A stretch of DNA of 44,444 nucleotides from Pseudomonadota bacterium (GTDB taxonomy: Bacteria > Pseudomonadota > Gammaproteobacteria > Burkholderiales > Burkholderiaceae_B), in NCBI GenBank assembly GCA_023439305.1, contig JAEXOO010000038.1:1-44444 (forward strand). The letters are read 5' to 3'. Every line of letters begins with the position of its first letter. Within the stretch, counting starts at the first letter, position 1. The notes beneath the pieces are model-generated. The model saw only the letters and a list, made by a program, of their open reading frames with translations, was not told where the DNA came from and made no database searches. Positions 1-7,006 of the stretch are shown one piece after another. Both the position numbers and the translations under genes were made by a program.

Positions 1-126
1 ACGAGCTTGGCAGGGGCTTCCACAGCTTAGCGTGCTTTATTTTCCGTTTTCTGAGACGACCACAGATCAGAAAAGACTGTGCAGCCGACTCTTGATATTC
101 CGTGCAGTCACCTTCTGAAAATGACA
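1..126 (-). mobile_element. Terminal segment of a Tn402/Tn5053-family transposon
   Basis: The segment ends at 126 with a sequence that matches the 25-bp terminal inverted repeat of Tn402/Tn5053-family transposons (the repeat that also bounds class 1 integrons). The outer TGTCA end points right, so the body of the element lies to the left and continues beyond the window. Further copies of the GTCGGCTGCAC-like core (about 78-90) and a TTTTCTGAGACGAC-like stretch (about 46-59) look like the subterminal transposase-binding repeats of this family. No transposase gene is visible here. The insertion cuts the dmeF-like gene at 127. Family assignment rests on my memory of the repeat. Confidence 0.75.
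102..126 (-). repeat. 25-bp terminal inverted repeat, Tn402 type
   Basis: Read on the minus strand the repeat begins TGTCATTTTCAGAAGG and ends TGACTGCAC. It differs from the remembered class 1 integron repeat (TGTCATTTTCAGAAGACGAC...) at two internal positions. The expected 5-bp target duplication cannot be checked because the other end is outside the window. Confidence 0.8.
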
Positions 127-367
127 CATGCCTGCGCGCGAAACGATAAGCCAGCACGGCAATCAACATGGCTCCGGCATGCGTGGACATATGCCAGCCA
201 TCAGCCACGAGCGCCATTGAGCCGTATAAGGTACCGGCAATGATCTCCACCAGCATCATGCCGGCCGTGAGGGCGATGACCAGCCACACCCTGCTTTCAT
301 TGCGCTGGTGGTCGCTACCGAGAAAAAAGTGATCGTGGCCCGGGGCCGGTATAGTATTCGTCGTCAT
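127..367 (-). pseudogene. dmeF: DmeF-like cation diffusion facilitator, 5' fragment
   Basis: This is the first 80 or so residues of a CDF-family metal/proton antiporter, of the DmeF type that exports Co/Ni. ATG at 367 has an AGGAAT ribosome site. Visible are a His-rich N terminus, the first transmembrane segment (about residues 28-48) and the conserved second segment with the metal-site motif ADGWHMSTHAGAM. The match to the family stops at RRH, exactly where the transposon repeat begins at 126. The frame then runs open through transposon sequence to the window edge, which would give a chimeric tail. A full CDF protein needs about 300 residues and six helices, so this copy cannot transport. 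It lies 41 bp downstream of dmeR, and the two form the usual dmeRF operon. Confidence 0.8.
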
Positions 368-407
368 CAGGATTCCTGTATATCGCAAGCGGCGTGCGGG
401 CAAGGCG

Positions 408-680
408 TCATTTCATGTAGGCCCGGATGACCGCAATCATTTCCTCGCCACCCTGGTGGCGTTCCTTGTCGGTTTCGGCCATCAGGACATGTTCGCGCAA
501 GTGATCTTCCATCACCTCTGTCGTCAACCCGTTGACGGCACCGCGAACCGATGCGATCTGACGCAGCACTTCCGCACATGCCGCTTCCGAATCCAGGGCG
601 CGTTCAATGCCTTCCAATTGCCCTTTGATTCGACGGACGCGGGAGATCAGCTTGTCTTTCTGGCGGGACGTATGGGACAT
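408..680 (-). CDS. dmeR: DmeR/RcnR-type metal-sensing repressor (CsoR/RcnR family)
   Basis: The 90-residue, all-helical protein belongs to the CsoR/RcnR/FrmR (DUF156) repressor family, which bind DNA as tetramers and release it on metal binding. All four Co/Ni ligand positions of RcnR are present: His3, Cys35, His60 and His64. This favours cobalt/nickel sensing over formaldehyde (FrmR) or copper (CsoR). Its gene precedes the dmeF fragment in the same direction, the arrangement of dmeRF operons, and an operator-like G-tract flanked by AT repeats lies just upstream. With dmeF cut by the transposon, the regulator is left without its partner here. Function is inferred from the ligand set and context. 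Confidence 0.88.
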   Translation of the reverse strand: MSHTSRQKDKLISRVRRIKGQLEGIERALDSEAACAEVLRQIASVRGAVNGLTTEVMEDHLREHVLMAETDKERHQGGEEMIAVIRAYMK

Positions 681-695
681 GAAAATCAGCCATTC

Positions 696-722
696 AATAT
701 AGTATAGGGGGTTATATTATAA
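696..722 (-). promoter_or_regulatory. Probable DmeR operator and promoter
   Basis: A run of five G (706-710 region) is flanked by inverted AT-rich arms, ATATAGTATA to the left and TTATATTAT to the right. This matches the layout of RcnR/DmeR operators, an oligo-G/C tract between AT repeats. A TATAAT hexamer on the minus strand (716-721) overlaps the operator edge, so bound repressor would block transcription of dmeRF. It sits about 16 bp upstream of the dmeR start codon. Confidence 0.7.
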
Positions 723-776
723 TGAATTGCGAATTAAGCAAGAACCCAGCGTTGGCGCACGGCTGTTTCAACGCCA

Positions 777-949
777 CAGATCACCGCGAAGACGGTGATC
801 TGCTGATTTGGTTTGGTTGTTGGCTCCGGGCGCGGCGATGCAGCGCCCGGATTTTTGACCACCGGCCCCAATGACGGAACGGAGTTGGGGCCGGTGGGAT
901 CTGAACCGATGAAGACAGCCAGCGCCCCGGCTGGAACCGGGGCGCTGGC
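777..949. other. Cluster of four perfect hairpins
   Basis: Four consecutive perfect inverted repeats occupy the space between dmeR and parB: 777-786/793-802 (10-bp arms), 825-833/843-851 (9-bp arms, followed by TTTTT at 852-856), 859-871/885-897 (13-bp arms) and 918-930/937-949 (13-bp arms). The last one ends 13 bp from the parB stop codon and could be its terminator. The second has a T run on the plus strand and could be a terminator for plus-strand transcripts. The density is unusual. Other possible roles are a structured RNA or a recognition region of the mobile element. Confidence 0.75.
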
Positions 950-961
950 CTATCGTCAAAG

Positions 962-2992
962 TTATGCGGCGACTACATCAGCGGGCTCAATGGCAGTGGG
1001 CGTTCCGCCATCCTCGGCGGTTGCGCCGTCTTCGTCTGTCGCCATATCCTGCGGGCCTTCAACCCGGAAAATAGCGGGCATCCATCCCGACCCGGCCACC
1101 AGCCGTTCCGCTTCGCTGGCAATATCGGCTTTTTTCAGCTTCGCCAGCCGGGAAACCTCATCGGGCGCGAACTCGCCCGCGGCATCAAGAATCACGGCCT
1201 TGGATACATGCTTGAAATAACCCTCGGCAGTCGGCTGCCACCATGCCGCCATGTCCAGTCCCACGGCCTGCGCCAGTGCCACACCCGGTTGCTGCGCGGT
1301 AGCGCGAGGCGTGACAACATCCACGCTTGCCGCCGCGCACACCGCCAGCAGCCGCACCAGTGCATCTTGCGGTTTTGCCAGCAAGACAGCGAACAATTCG
1401 GCGCTATCCTGCGGCAAGTCCTCGCCTATGGCTTTTTGCAGTTCGGCCAGCGCCACGGCGGAGGGAGATTCCGGCCAGTCCGGGGCCATGCTTTCCAGCC
1501 GGTCTTGCACGGTCAGGCGTATTTCCAGCGGCAAACTATCACGATAGTAATACCCCTTTTGCAAGACCGTCTGCACCATGCCATGCACCACAGCGGCCAG
1601 GGCGGCTTGTGGATTCCGGGCCAGCTCGATTTGCAGCGCGGCGGTACGGTGGGCGCTCAAACGCTGCACCAGCCGGTCGGACAGGGAAGCGGCCTTGGGC
1701 TGCTCGTCGTCCTCGCCATCGCTGTCTGCATCATCCTCGCCACTGAAACCCTGCCGCAGCCGTTCCAAGGTGCGCAGTGCCTTCGCTTCGGCTTCGCGCA
1801 TCAGGCCACGATGCACCACCATTTCACCTTGTCGGTCCAGCGTCACAATGGCACCGGCGGCGGCTTTGACGTTCGGGGCGTAATCCAGCAGGCGATCTTC
1901 CAGCGCCTGCAATTGCTCGCCCAGGCTGTCGCCTTCCTCCTGCAAGGTGTCGGCCTTTTCCTCGTCGTCATCTTCCAATGCGGCATCAATCGCTTCACCA
2001 ATGGCCTGCATCTTGGTTTCCAGCTTGTCCATGCGGTCGCTTTCCCGCTTGGTAGGGTTGCGCCGCTCACGCGGGGCGCGTTGGAAGGCTTGCAGGTCTG
2101 CATAGGTCGCGGCAGCCGTGGCATCCACCCATGCCCAGCCCTCGGCCTTCACGGTGGCCGCGTGTTCGTCCAGCTTTTGGCGCACCAGCGTGTCCAACAG
2201 CGCCGCATCGGTGACATACACGCCGCGATCATCCTGCGCGAACAGATCACGGCGAATACCACCGCCTGCGGCTTCGTAGGCATCCAGCCCGGCGAAACGC
2301 ACCAGCGCATGGCCTGCGTCAATCTCCCGCTCGGTCAGCCGGTCACGCAAAGCGTGCGGCTGGCGTTGCCATTCGGGCGCTTCATAGAACGCGGCTTCCT
2401 GCGCCGCATGGTCATCCGTGATGGCAAGCGCCATCAACTGTTCAAGGGTGACGGCATCGGCACGATAATCGGCCAGCAGACGCCGCGATACATTCGCCAG
2501 CTTCAAACGGCGCTGCACCACCAGCGGGGTCACGCTGAAATCAGCCGCGATGTCTTCGATGGGTCGGCCTTCGGCCACCAGCGCGGCGAACGCTTCAAAC
2601 TGGTCTGCGGGGTGCATGGCTTCACGCTGCACGTTTTCCGTCAGGCTGACGGTGCGGGCGCTGGCGTCGGCCACCAGCAGGCACGGCACCGCCCAATCCT
2701 TCGGAATGCGGCGGGTCTTTGCCAGCAGCTTGAGCGCATCCAGTCTGCGGCCACCGGCCACGACTTCGTAATGTTCGCCGTCGCGGGCCAGAATGACGGT
2801 CAGGTTTTGCAGCAGCCCCACGCGGGCGATGCTCTCGGCCAGGGCATCAACAGACTGCCTGATCTTGCGTACATTGCGCTTGGAAGCGCGAAGCTGCGAT
2901 AGTGGCACGACAATCCGGTTTTGCGCCGGGGCGGCGACTTCCTGCGTAGCGGTGTCGATGACTTGGGTTTCGGTTTGATTGATCGCGTTCAT
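962..2992 (-). CDS. ParB/RepB/Spo0J-type protein of the mobile element
   Basis: This 676-residue protein has an N-terminal ParB/Srx-like domain (about residues 28-120) with the VVAGGRRLDALK box and the SLTENVQREAMHP box of ParB CTPases. A helix-turn-helix segment follows (about 130-175: PIEDIAADFSVTPLVVQRRL). The rest is a long extension with two acidic stretches (near residues 345-350 and 430-440), far longer than chromosomal ParB (about 300 residues). Long ParB-like proteins of this form travel with integrative and conjugative elements. ATG at 2992 follows AAGGAG. It is 81 bp downstream of the DUF932 gene, in the same direction. No parA is seen in the window, so a role in element maintenance or regulation is an inference. 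Confidence 0.85.
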   Translation of the reverse strand: MNAINQTETQVIDTATQEVAAPAQNRIVVPLSQLRASKRNVRKIRQSVDALAESIARVGLLQNLTVILARDGEHYEVVAGGRRLDALKLLAKTRRIPKDWAVPCLLVADASARTVSLTENVQREAMHPADQFEAFAALVAEGRPIEDIAADFSVTPLVVQRRLKLANVSRRLLADYRADAVTLEQLMALAITDDHAAQEAAFYEAPEWQRQPHALRDRLTEREIDAGHALVRFAGLDAYEAAGGGIRRDLFAQDDRGVYVTDAALLDTLVRQKLDEHAATVKAEGWAWVDATAAATYADLQAFQRAPRERRNPTKRESDRMDKLETKMQAIGEAIDAALEDDDEEKADTLQEEGDSLGEQLQALEDRLLDYAPNVKAAAGAIVTLDRQGEMVVHRGLMREAEAKALRTLERLRQGFSGEDDADSDGEDDEQPKAASLSDRLVQRLSAHRTAALQIELARNPQAALAAVVHGMVQTVLQKGYYYRDSLPLEIRLTVQDRLESMAPDWPESPSAVALAELQKAIGEDLPQDSAELFAVLLAKPQDALVRLLAVCAAASVDVVTPRATAQQPGVALAQAVGLDMAAWWQPTAEGYFKHVSKAVILDAAGEFAPDEVSRLAKLKKADIASEAERLVAGSGWMPAIFRVEGPQDMATDEDGATAEDGGTPTAIEPADVVAA

Positions 2993-3073
2993 GGTGAAAA
3001 CTCCTTGAGGTTTTGCAGTGCAGCCATGAAAAGCGCGGCAAGGGTGGCTGCCTGCCCCTGCCGCGTAGGGGAA

Positions 3074-3898
3074 TCAGGCTTTCAACTGGCGCATACCCTC
3101 GGCCAGCAGCCACAGGGAACGGTTCAGGCGAATATCGGAATCAATGCCTTGCACGGCTCGGGTACTCTGGCGGCGACCGTTGGCGCTGCGGCCACGCAAA
3201 CCGCCTTTAATCAGGTTTTCTTGCAAGCGATTAAAGGTCATCCACAGATCGGGGCGACGGTCATCAAACCGGCGCGGCATCAGAATCTGGCTTTCCGTGA
3301 TGGGCGCGGGCTTATCCGGGTCGTCGTATTTCAGGGCCAGCGCTGCGCGGGCGAATACTTCGGCTTCGCCATCACCCAGTGTGATGGCCTGCATGGCTTC
3401 GCGGGATTCCTGCACCCGCTCGAAACCGTCCAACACTTCATAAGCGCCTTCGATGACTTGGCCGGTAATGTCGCCCTTATGGGGAATGCGAACATCGGCC
3501 ACGGCATCGCCGCATACAAGGCCATTGCTGCACACGAAACGAAACGCCCCGGCCAACATCTGGTAGCTGCTTGTGCCATCGTGCGAGTTCAAAAGAATGA
3601 TTTCATTGGCGATGCTGTCATTCACTTGATTGGCGTGGCGCAGGCGAATCATGTGCTTGGTATGTTCGCGTCGGTCTTCGTTGCGTACTCGGGTCTGCGT
3701 CACCATGAAGGGTTCAAAACCCTCTTTCCGTAGCTCCGTCAGTACCGCCGCCGTAGGGATGTAGCGGTAGCGTTCTGAACGGCTTTCGTGTGGGGCATCG
3801 GCATAGATGGACGGAACCACGGCCCTGATCTGATCGTCCGACAGCGGTCGGTCGCTGCGAAGCACCGGGGAATGGGAACCGAAGCGGGATGCAAGCAT
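3074..3898 (-). CDS. DUF932 domain protein
   Basis: The 274-residue protein matches the DUF932 family of plasmid and ICE proteins. Recognisable stretches are the Tyr/Ile-rich start (ERYRYIPTAAVL), the central SSYQMLAGAFRFVCSNGLVCGD segment with the family's conserved pattern of aromatic and NGL residues, and a basic C terminus. The biochemical role of the family is unknown. ATG at 3898 follows AGGAGAA, a strong ribosome site. It is the first gene of a minus-strand pair with the parB-like gene, a pairing also found in Tn4371-like ICEs. This supports the mobile-element reading of the left part of the window. Confidence 0.85.
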   Translation of the reverse strand: MLASRFGSHSPVLRSDRPLSDDQIRAVVPSIYADAPHESRSERYRYIPTAAVLTELRKEGFEPFMVTQTRVRNEDRREHTKHMIRLRHANQVNDSIANEIILLNSHDGTSSYQMLAGAFRFVCSNGLVCGDAVADVRIPHKGDITGQVIEGAYEVLDGFERVQESREAMQAITLGDGEAEVFARAALALKYDDPDKPAPITESQILMPRRFDDRRPDLWMTFNRLQENLIKGGLRGRSANGRRQSTRAVQGIDSDIRLNRSLWLLAEGMRQLKA

Positions 3899-4472
3899 GG
3901 GATTTCTCCTGACAAAGAAGGGGTTTGCTGTTCACCGCACACCGGATTCCAAGATTCGGAAGCCCAAGCTTTTGAGCTGTTGATGTGCGGTCGGCACGAA
4001 GAACCCGGTTGGCCTCGTTGCCACCGTCTTTCCAGAGTTCGTCGCCCGCGACGGTCAGGAGCCCACGAACGTGGGCCGTCAAGGAAACAAGCGTCAGGTT
4101 GGTGCGGCCCACAGGCGCAGCCGAGGACACGGCCTGGCGCGCCTTGACGGCACGCGGCCACGGGCTACAGTCGCGGACAAGGTGATGAAGACAGGAAAGA
4201 TGGCTGGGCAGGCAACGGCCAGGTCTTTGGTGTCGCCCGCAGGCAAGCGCCAGCGCGCAGGCCCGAAGCAGGGAAGCCGGGCCGTAGGCGTCAGGGATGT
4301 GGAAGGCTGGCCAAGGCCAGTCCCGTCAGGGATGAGTGATAGCGAACGTGGAGCAGCGCGGTGCGCGGAGCGCAGACGCTATGAGTTGATTGCGTGATGC
4401 ATTGAGGACATGGAGCACCATCCCGTTTTTATTTGATACATTTGATAGCCTGATTACTGGAATCGGCCATAA
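3899..4472. other. Non-coding region upstream of the DUF932-parB pair
   Basis: I see no convincing gene in this 574-bp GC-rich stretch. It should contain the promoter for the DUF932-parB operon on the minus strand. A perfect inverted repeat GCCCACG-AA-CGTGGGC lies at 4061-4076 and could be an operator. The short repeat shared with the far side of the cargo pair is at 4242-4264. From about 4400 rightward base composition drops toward AT, marking the edge of the cargo segment. Confidence 0.6.
4242..4264 (+). repeat. Left copy of a direct repeat flanking the cargo pair
   Basis: The 23-bp sequence starting GGCAAGCGC and ending GCGCAGGCCC recurs at 6410-6431 with a single-base deletion and in the same orientation. 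Weaker similarity continues to the right of both copies (GAAG, GGCGTCAGGG against GAAGGCATCAGGGG). The two copies bracket the two cargo genes at 4473-6259. Confidence 0.7.
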
Positions 4473-5423
4473 GTGCCCATCCAGGCGCAACAAAATTTGG
4501 ACGTCCAGATATCCGTTGTATCTTGGAAGCGATCATTGGTAGAGACTCCTAGATTCAAGAGGACAAGTAAATTGCTCAACTTCGATAAAGCGTGGCGTTT
4601 CAAAAGCCCAGGGCCTATTCCGAAAAACGTTGTCCGCAATTTTTACGACTTGATCGAAAAAATCGCAGCGCAGGATGATATATGGCAAACGGTTGAGCGT
4701 TGCAAAAGCCGGTTCGGCGGAAATGGCCGAAGCAGCAGCTTGGATTGGGCGTGGAGCGATCTCTCTCGGTTGATGGATAACTCGGCTGAGAATGCGCCTG
4801 TGTTTATCGAGGCTTTTTGGAATTGCTGCGACGATCTCGAACAATCCGGCATGGGCGTACCAGACGTCCAAATCATCAATGCTATCTTGGCGGAACATGA
4901 TGCGGGCTATGAAATACAACCGCCGGATTTAATCGCAACACGCACCTATACGCCGATCACGGTTCCGCGTCAGGCTCCATCGCTGGATGAGCAAGCCCGC
5001 GCGCTTATTAACGAGTGCTTGGCGGAATCCGAACGGCAGCTCGATATTGGTCAGGGCCGACGTGCGGTTCAAGAAATCCTCTTCCTTCTGGAATCAATCA
5101 CTACAGCATTTCGAGGCTTAGGTGAGGACACAGTGACGATTCAGGGGAAGTATTTCGGACCGATCATTAACGAGATGAAAAAACGGGAGCGAGGCAAGGC
5201 ACAGGAAAATATTATGACCTGGATGACGACCTTGCACGGCTACCTTTCATCGCCGACCGGAGGCGGTGTCCGTCACGGGACCGATCTCAAAGAAGGCATC
5301 GCAATCCAGCCGCACGAGGCGCGCCTGTACTGCAACCTCGCACGCAGCTATCTCACCTTTTTGCTGGAGGAACACGACCAACAGAGCAAGGGCGCGTCTT
5401 CGAAGCCTTGGTGCACCTACTAG
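4473..5423 (+). CDS. Probable HEPN/Abi_C-like protein, candidate defence gene
   Basis: I do not recognise a named family for the whole 316-residue protein. The C-terminal third (about 175-305) is helical and resembles the abortive-infection C-terminal (Abi_C, HEPN-like) domain. It has the helix LINECLAESERQLDIGQGRR and a GGGVRHG motif near residue 270, the position where Abi_C proteins carry a conserved R..HG signature, followed by EARLYCNLARSYLTFLLEEH. The middle part contains GYEIQPPDLI, a stretch often found before this domain. The N terminus is of unknown fold. The start is GTG at 4473 with a weak ribosome site, and the first in-frame ATG is far downstream. Its stop codon overlaps that of the convergent gene at 5420-5423. 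Lower GC than its surroundings suggests separate acquisition. Confidence 0.6.
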   Translation: MPIQAQQNLDVQISVVSWKRSLVETPRFKRTSKLLNFDKAWRFKSPGPIPKNVVRNFYDLIEKIAAQDDIWQTVERCKSRFGGNGRSSSLDWAWSDLSRLMDNSAENAPVFIEAFWNCCDDLEQSGMGVPDVQIINAILAEHDAGYEIQPPDLIATRTYTPITVPRQAPSLDEQARALINECLAESERQLDIGQGRRAVQEILFLLESITTAFRGLGEDTVTIQGKYFGPIINEMKKRERGKAQENIMTWMTTLHGYLSSPTGGGVRHGTDLKEGIAIQPHEARLYCNLARSYLTFLLEEHDQQSKGASSKPWCTY

Positions 5424-6259
5424 CCCTCCACGATAGCTTCCAAGCGTCGCTGGAGCGTTTGACCTAAGACCTGGCGGCCCTCTGCGTTATTCAGGTACGC
5501 CACATAGCGAAGGTGGCGGAGATCAAACGGTATGTCGCTGGCGTTCTGGGTGATGAGAATAACTTCACGACCCAAGGTATGGGCTATACCAATTTCATAG
5601 AAGACGTTTGGGTTGCGATTTGTACAATCGCAGATAACAACGCGCGAACGATCGATCAAGGAGACGATATCTTGAATGATCGCGGGATTTTCCCAGATAT
5701 CATCAGCGCGACGGCAGCGAAGTCCGACGACTTCTGCGGTCTGTCGAAGCGTTTCATAAACAGGCGTGAAGGGAGCGTCAAACGGCATCATGGCCGAAAG
5801 CAGCATTGGTTCGATCCGCTCATGCTCCGTGATATTGAATACGGAAGGACGCTGTCGACGCGACTGCGTATTTCGGATAAGAACCCTGTAAAGGTCCACG
5901 TCCTTTACTGCCCAATGGCTTCGAGAGAACTCGAAGTCACGAGGCATATCGAAATCGATCCTGTTCGCGAAAATTGCGCTGTTCAAGAGGGGCGGGATAT
6001 CCATATCAAAGGTATATTCAATGGCAATTTCCCGCCCGACATGCCGAGCGCGCGTGATTGTCCCCACCCTGGCCAGCTGATCGCCAGTGCCCTCTTCCAT
6101 GAAAACGCACGGCAGGCGGATAAGGCGGTCGAGGGCGATCTGATCACCATCACGAAAGGATGCAGCAATGTCACCGTCGGTGTATTCAAACAACCGATCA
6201 ACCGGAACTGTGTCGCGCCCCGCGCCCCAGGGACTGTATTGCACCAACAGATTAAACAA
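5420..6259 (-). CDS. Protein with C-terminal nucleoside deoxyribosyltransferase/TIR-like domain
   Basis: The 279-residue protein has an N-terminal part of unknown type (about 1-150) and a C-terminal domain (about 152-275) of the predicted nucleotide-binding, nucleoside 2-deoxyribosyltransferase/TIR-like group. Signs are AMMPFDAPFTPVYETL, a helix with RADDIWENP, the strand VVICDCTNRNPNVFYEIGIA (Asp and the Glu of FYEIG are the usual active-site positions) and LGREVILITQ followed by PFDLRHLRYV. Such domains cleave or sense nucleotides or NAD in several antiphage systems. The start is TTG at 6259, chosen because GAGG lies 8 nt upstream and no in-frame ATG fits. The gene converges with the HEPN-like gene, with a 4-bp overlap of stop codons. 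A defence role is an inference. Confidence 0.65.
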   Translation of the reverse strand: MFNLLVQYSPWGAGRDTVPVDRLFEYTDGDIAASFRDGDQIALDRLIRLPCVFMEEGTGDQLARVGTITRARHVGREIAIEYTFDMDIPPLLNSAIFANRIDFDMPRDFEFSRSHWAVKDVDLYRVLIRNTQSRRQRPSVFNITEHERIEPMLLSAMMPFDAPFTPVYETLRQTAEVVGLRCRRADDIWENPAIIQDIVSLIDRSRVVICDCTNRNPNVFYEIGIAHTLGREVILITQNASDIPFDLRHLRYVAYLNNAEGRQVLGQTLQRRLEAIVEG

Positions 6260-6679
6260 ATCGATTTCCTCACTGCCGTCGTTTTTTTGTTGATGTATAC
6301 GGCCTATAAAAAACGAAAGCCGGCCTATCGTTCTAAGTGAGCAATTTTAATATGATAGCGAATGTTTTTTGTGGTCGCCCACTCCCCGCCCATTGCACTA
6401 CCTGCTTTTGGCAAGCGCAGCGCGCAGGCCCACAAGGGCCGAAGGCATCAGGGGTCAATGCCGGATGGCCGGGATTCGGCACAAAGCGCGGGGCGCAGCC
6501 CGCGAACCCGACGGCGGCACGCCGGGATGCCAAGCTCAATCAACTTATCAGCGACACTATCTCCAGGCTCTCCTACGCCTATCTACGCCCACACAAGTTT
6601 CCTTAACGACGGGCTCCGGCAACAATGCTTCTATGTCATTTCAATCACCGGTATGGTGCCGGCACACAGGGAGAACGCC
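6260..6679. other. Non-coding region between cargo pair and excisionase
   Basis: This holds the probable promoter of the TTG-started minus-strand gene in the AT-rich part near 6280-6360. The right copy of the flanking repeat is at 6410-6431, followed by GC-rich sequence without a convincing gene. The frame of the excisionase is open upstream to about 6362, but that part has no ribosome site and no excisionase similarity. Confidence 0.55.
6410..6431 (+). repeat. Right copy of the direct repeat flanking the cargo pair
   Basis: This is the same sequence as 4242-4264 less one C. Together the copies suggest duplication of backbone sequence at a cargo insertion hot spot, or recombination between repeats. 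Confidence 0.7.
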
Positions 6680-6883
6680 GTGAGCAATCCAAGCCGATGG
6701 GTACTCGTCAAGCGGTTTGCCGAAGTCACTGGCTACAGCGAGAACGCGGTGCGCCACAAGGTCAAAGGTGGAATTTGGCTGGAAGGTCGCATCTGGCGCA
6801 AAGCGCCGGATGGCCGCATCTTTTTGAACCTTGCCGAGTTCGAGCGATGGGTGGAAAGCACGGCGCACGCCAGATCCTTCTGA
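6680..6883 (+). CDS. Excisionase (Xis)-like small DNA-binding protein
   Basis: The 67-residue protein has the layout of integrase-associated excisionases: a winged-helix segment beginning RWVLVKRFAEVTGYSENAVR, then KGGIWLEGRIWRKAPDGRI, and a helix LAEFERWVES. Xis proteins bend the att DNA and tip the integrase toward excision. GTG at 6680 is preferred because AGGGAG lies upstream. ATG at 6653 would add nine residues. It lies 123 bp before the HTH gene and about 370 bp before the integrase, all in the same direction. Confidence 0.75.
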   Translation: MSNPSRWVLVKRFAEVTGYSENAVRHKVKGGIWLEGRIWRKAPDGRIFLNLAEFERWVESTAHARSF

Positions 6884-6933
6884 GTGACGATTGCAAGACA
6901 TAAGCACCCGTCACCAATACGGAATGGCAGCTT

Positions 6934-6962
6934 TTGCAATACGACCAATGGTCGTATATAAT
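6934..6962 (+). promoter_or_regulatory. Promoter with palindromic operator in the spacer
   Basis: TTGCAA (6934-6939) and TATAAT (6957-6962) are separated by 17 bp, a near-consensus sigma-70 promoter. A perfect inverted repeat ATACGACCA-A-TGGTCGTAT (6939-6957) fills the spacer almost exactly. A bound repressor would exclude RNA polymerase. The promoter faces the HTH and integrase genes, so the HTH protein at 7007 is the likely autoregulator. Confidence 0.75.
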
Positions 6963-7006
6963 TCGCGGACTGGGTGCATACGCGCAGGTTTCCACCATTC
7001 TTGTCT

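Noticed and set aside
1208..2902. 564-codon open frame antisense to the parB-like gene
   Set aside because: It mirrors the GC-rich coding strand of a clear ParB-like protein. Its translation has low complexity, many His/Gln/Arg and no domain.
4071..4397. 108-codon Arg-rich frame in the gap before the cargo genes
   Set aside because: The Arg/Gly/Ala-rich translation arises from the GC-rich non-coding repeat. There is no ribosome site and no similarity.
5513..6340. 275-codon plus-strand frame opposite the deoxyribosyltransferase-like gene
   Set aside because: The minus-strand frame has recognisable domain motifs and a ribosome site, while this frame has neither.
6362..6679. Upstream in-frame extension of the excisionase gene
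   Set aside because: This part comes from the GC-rich repeat region, has no excisionase similarity and no ribosome site. GTG at 6680 has one.
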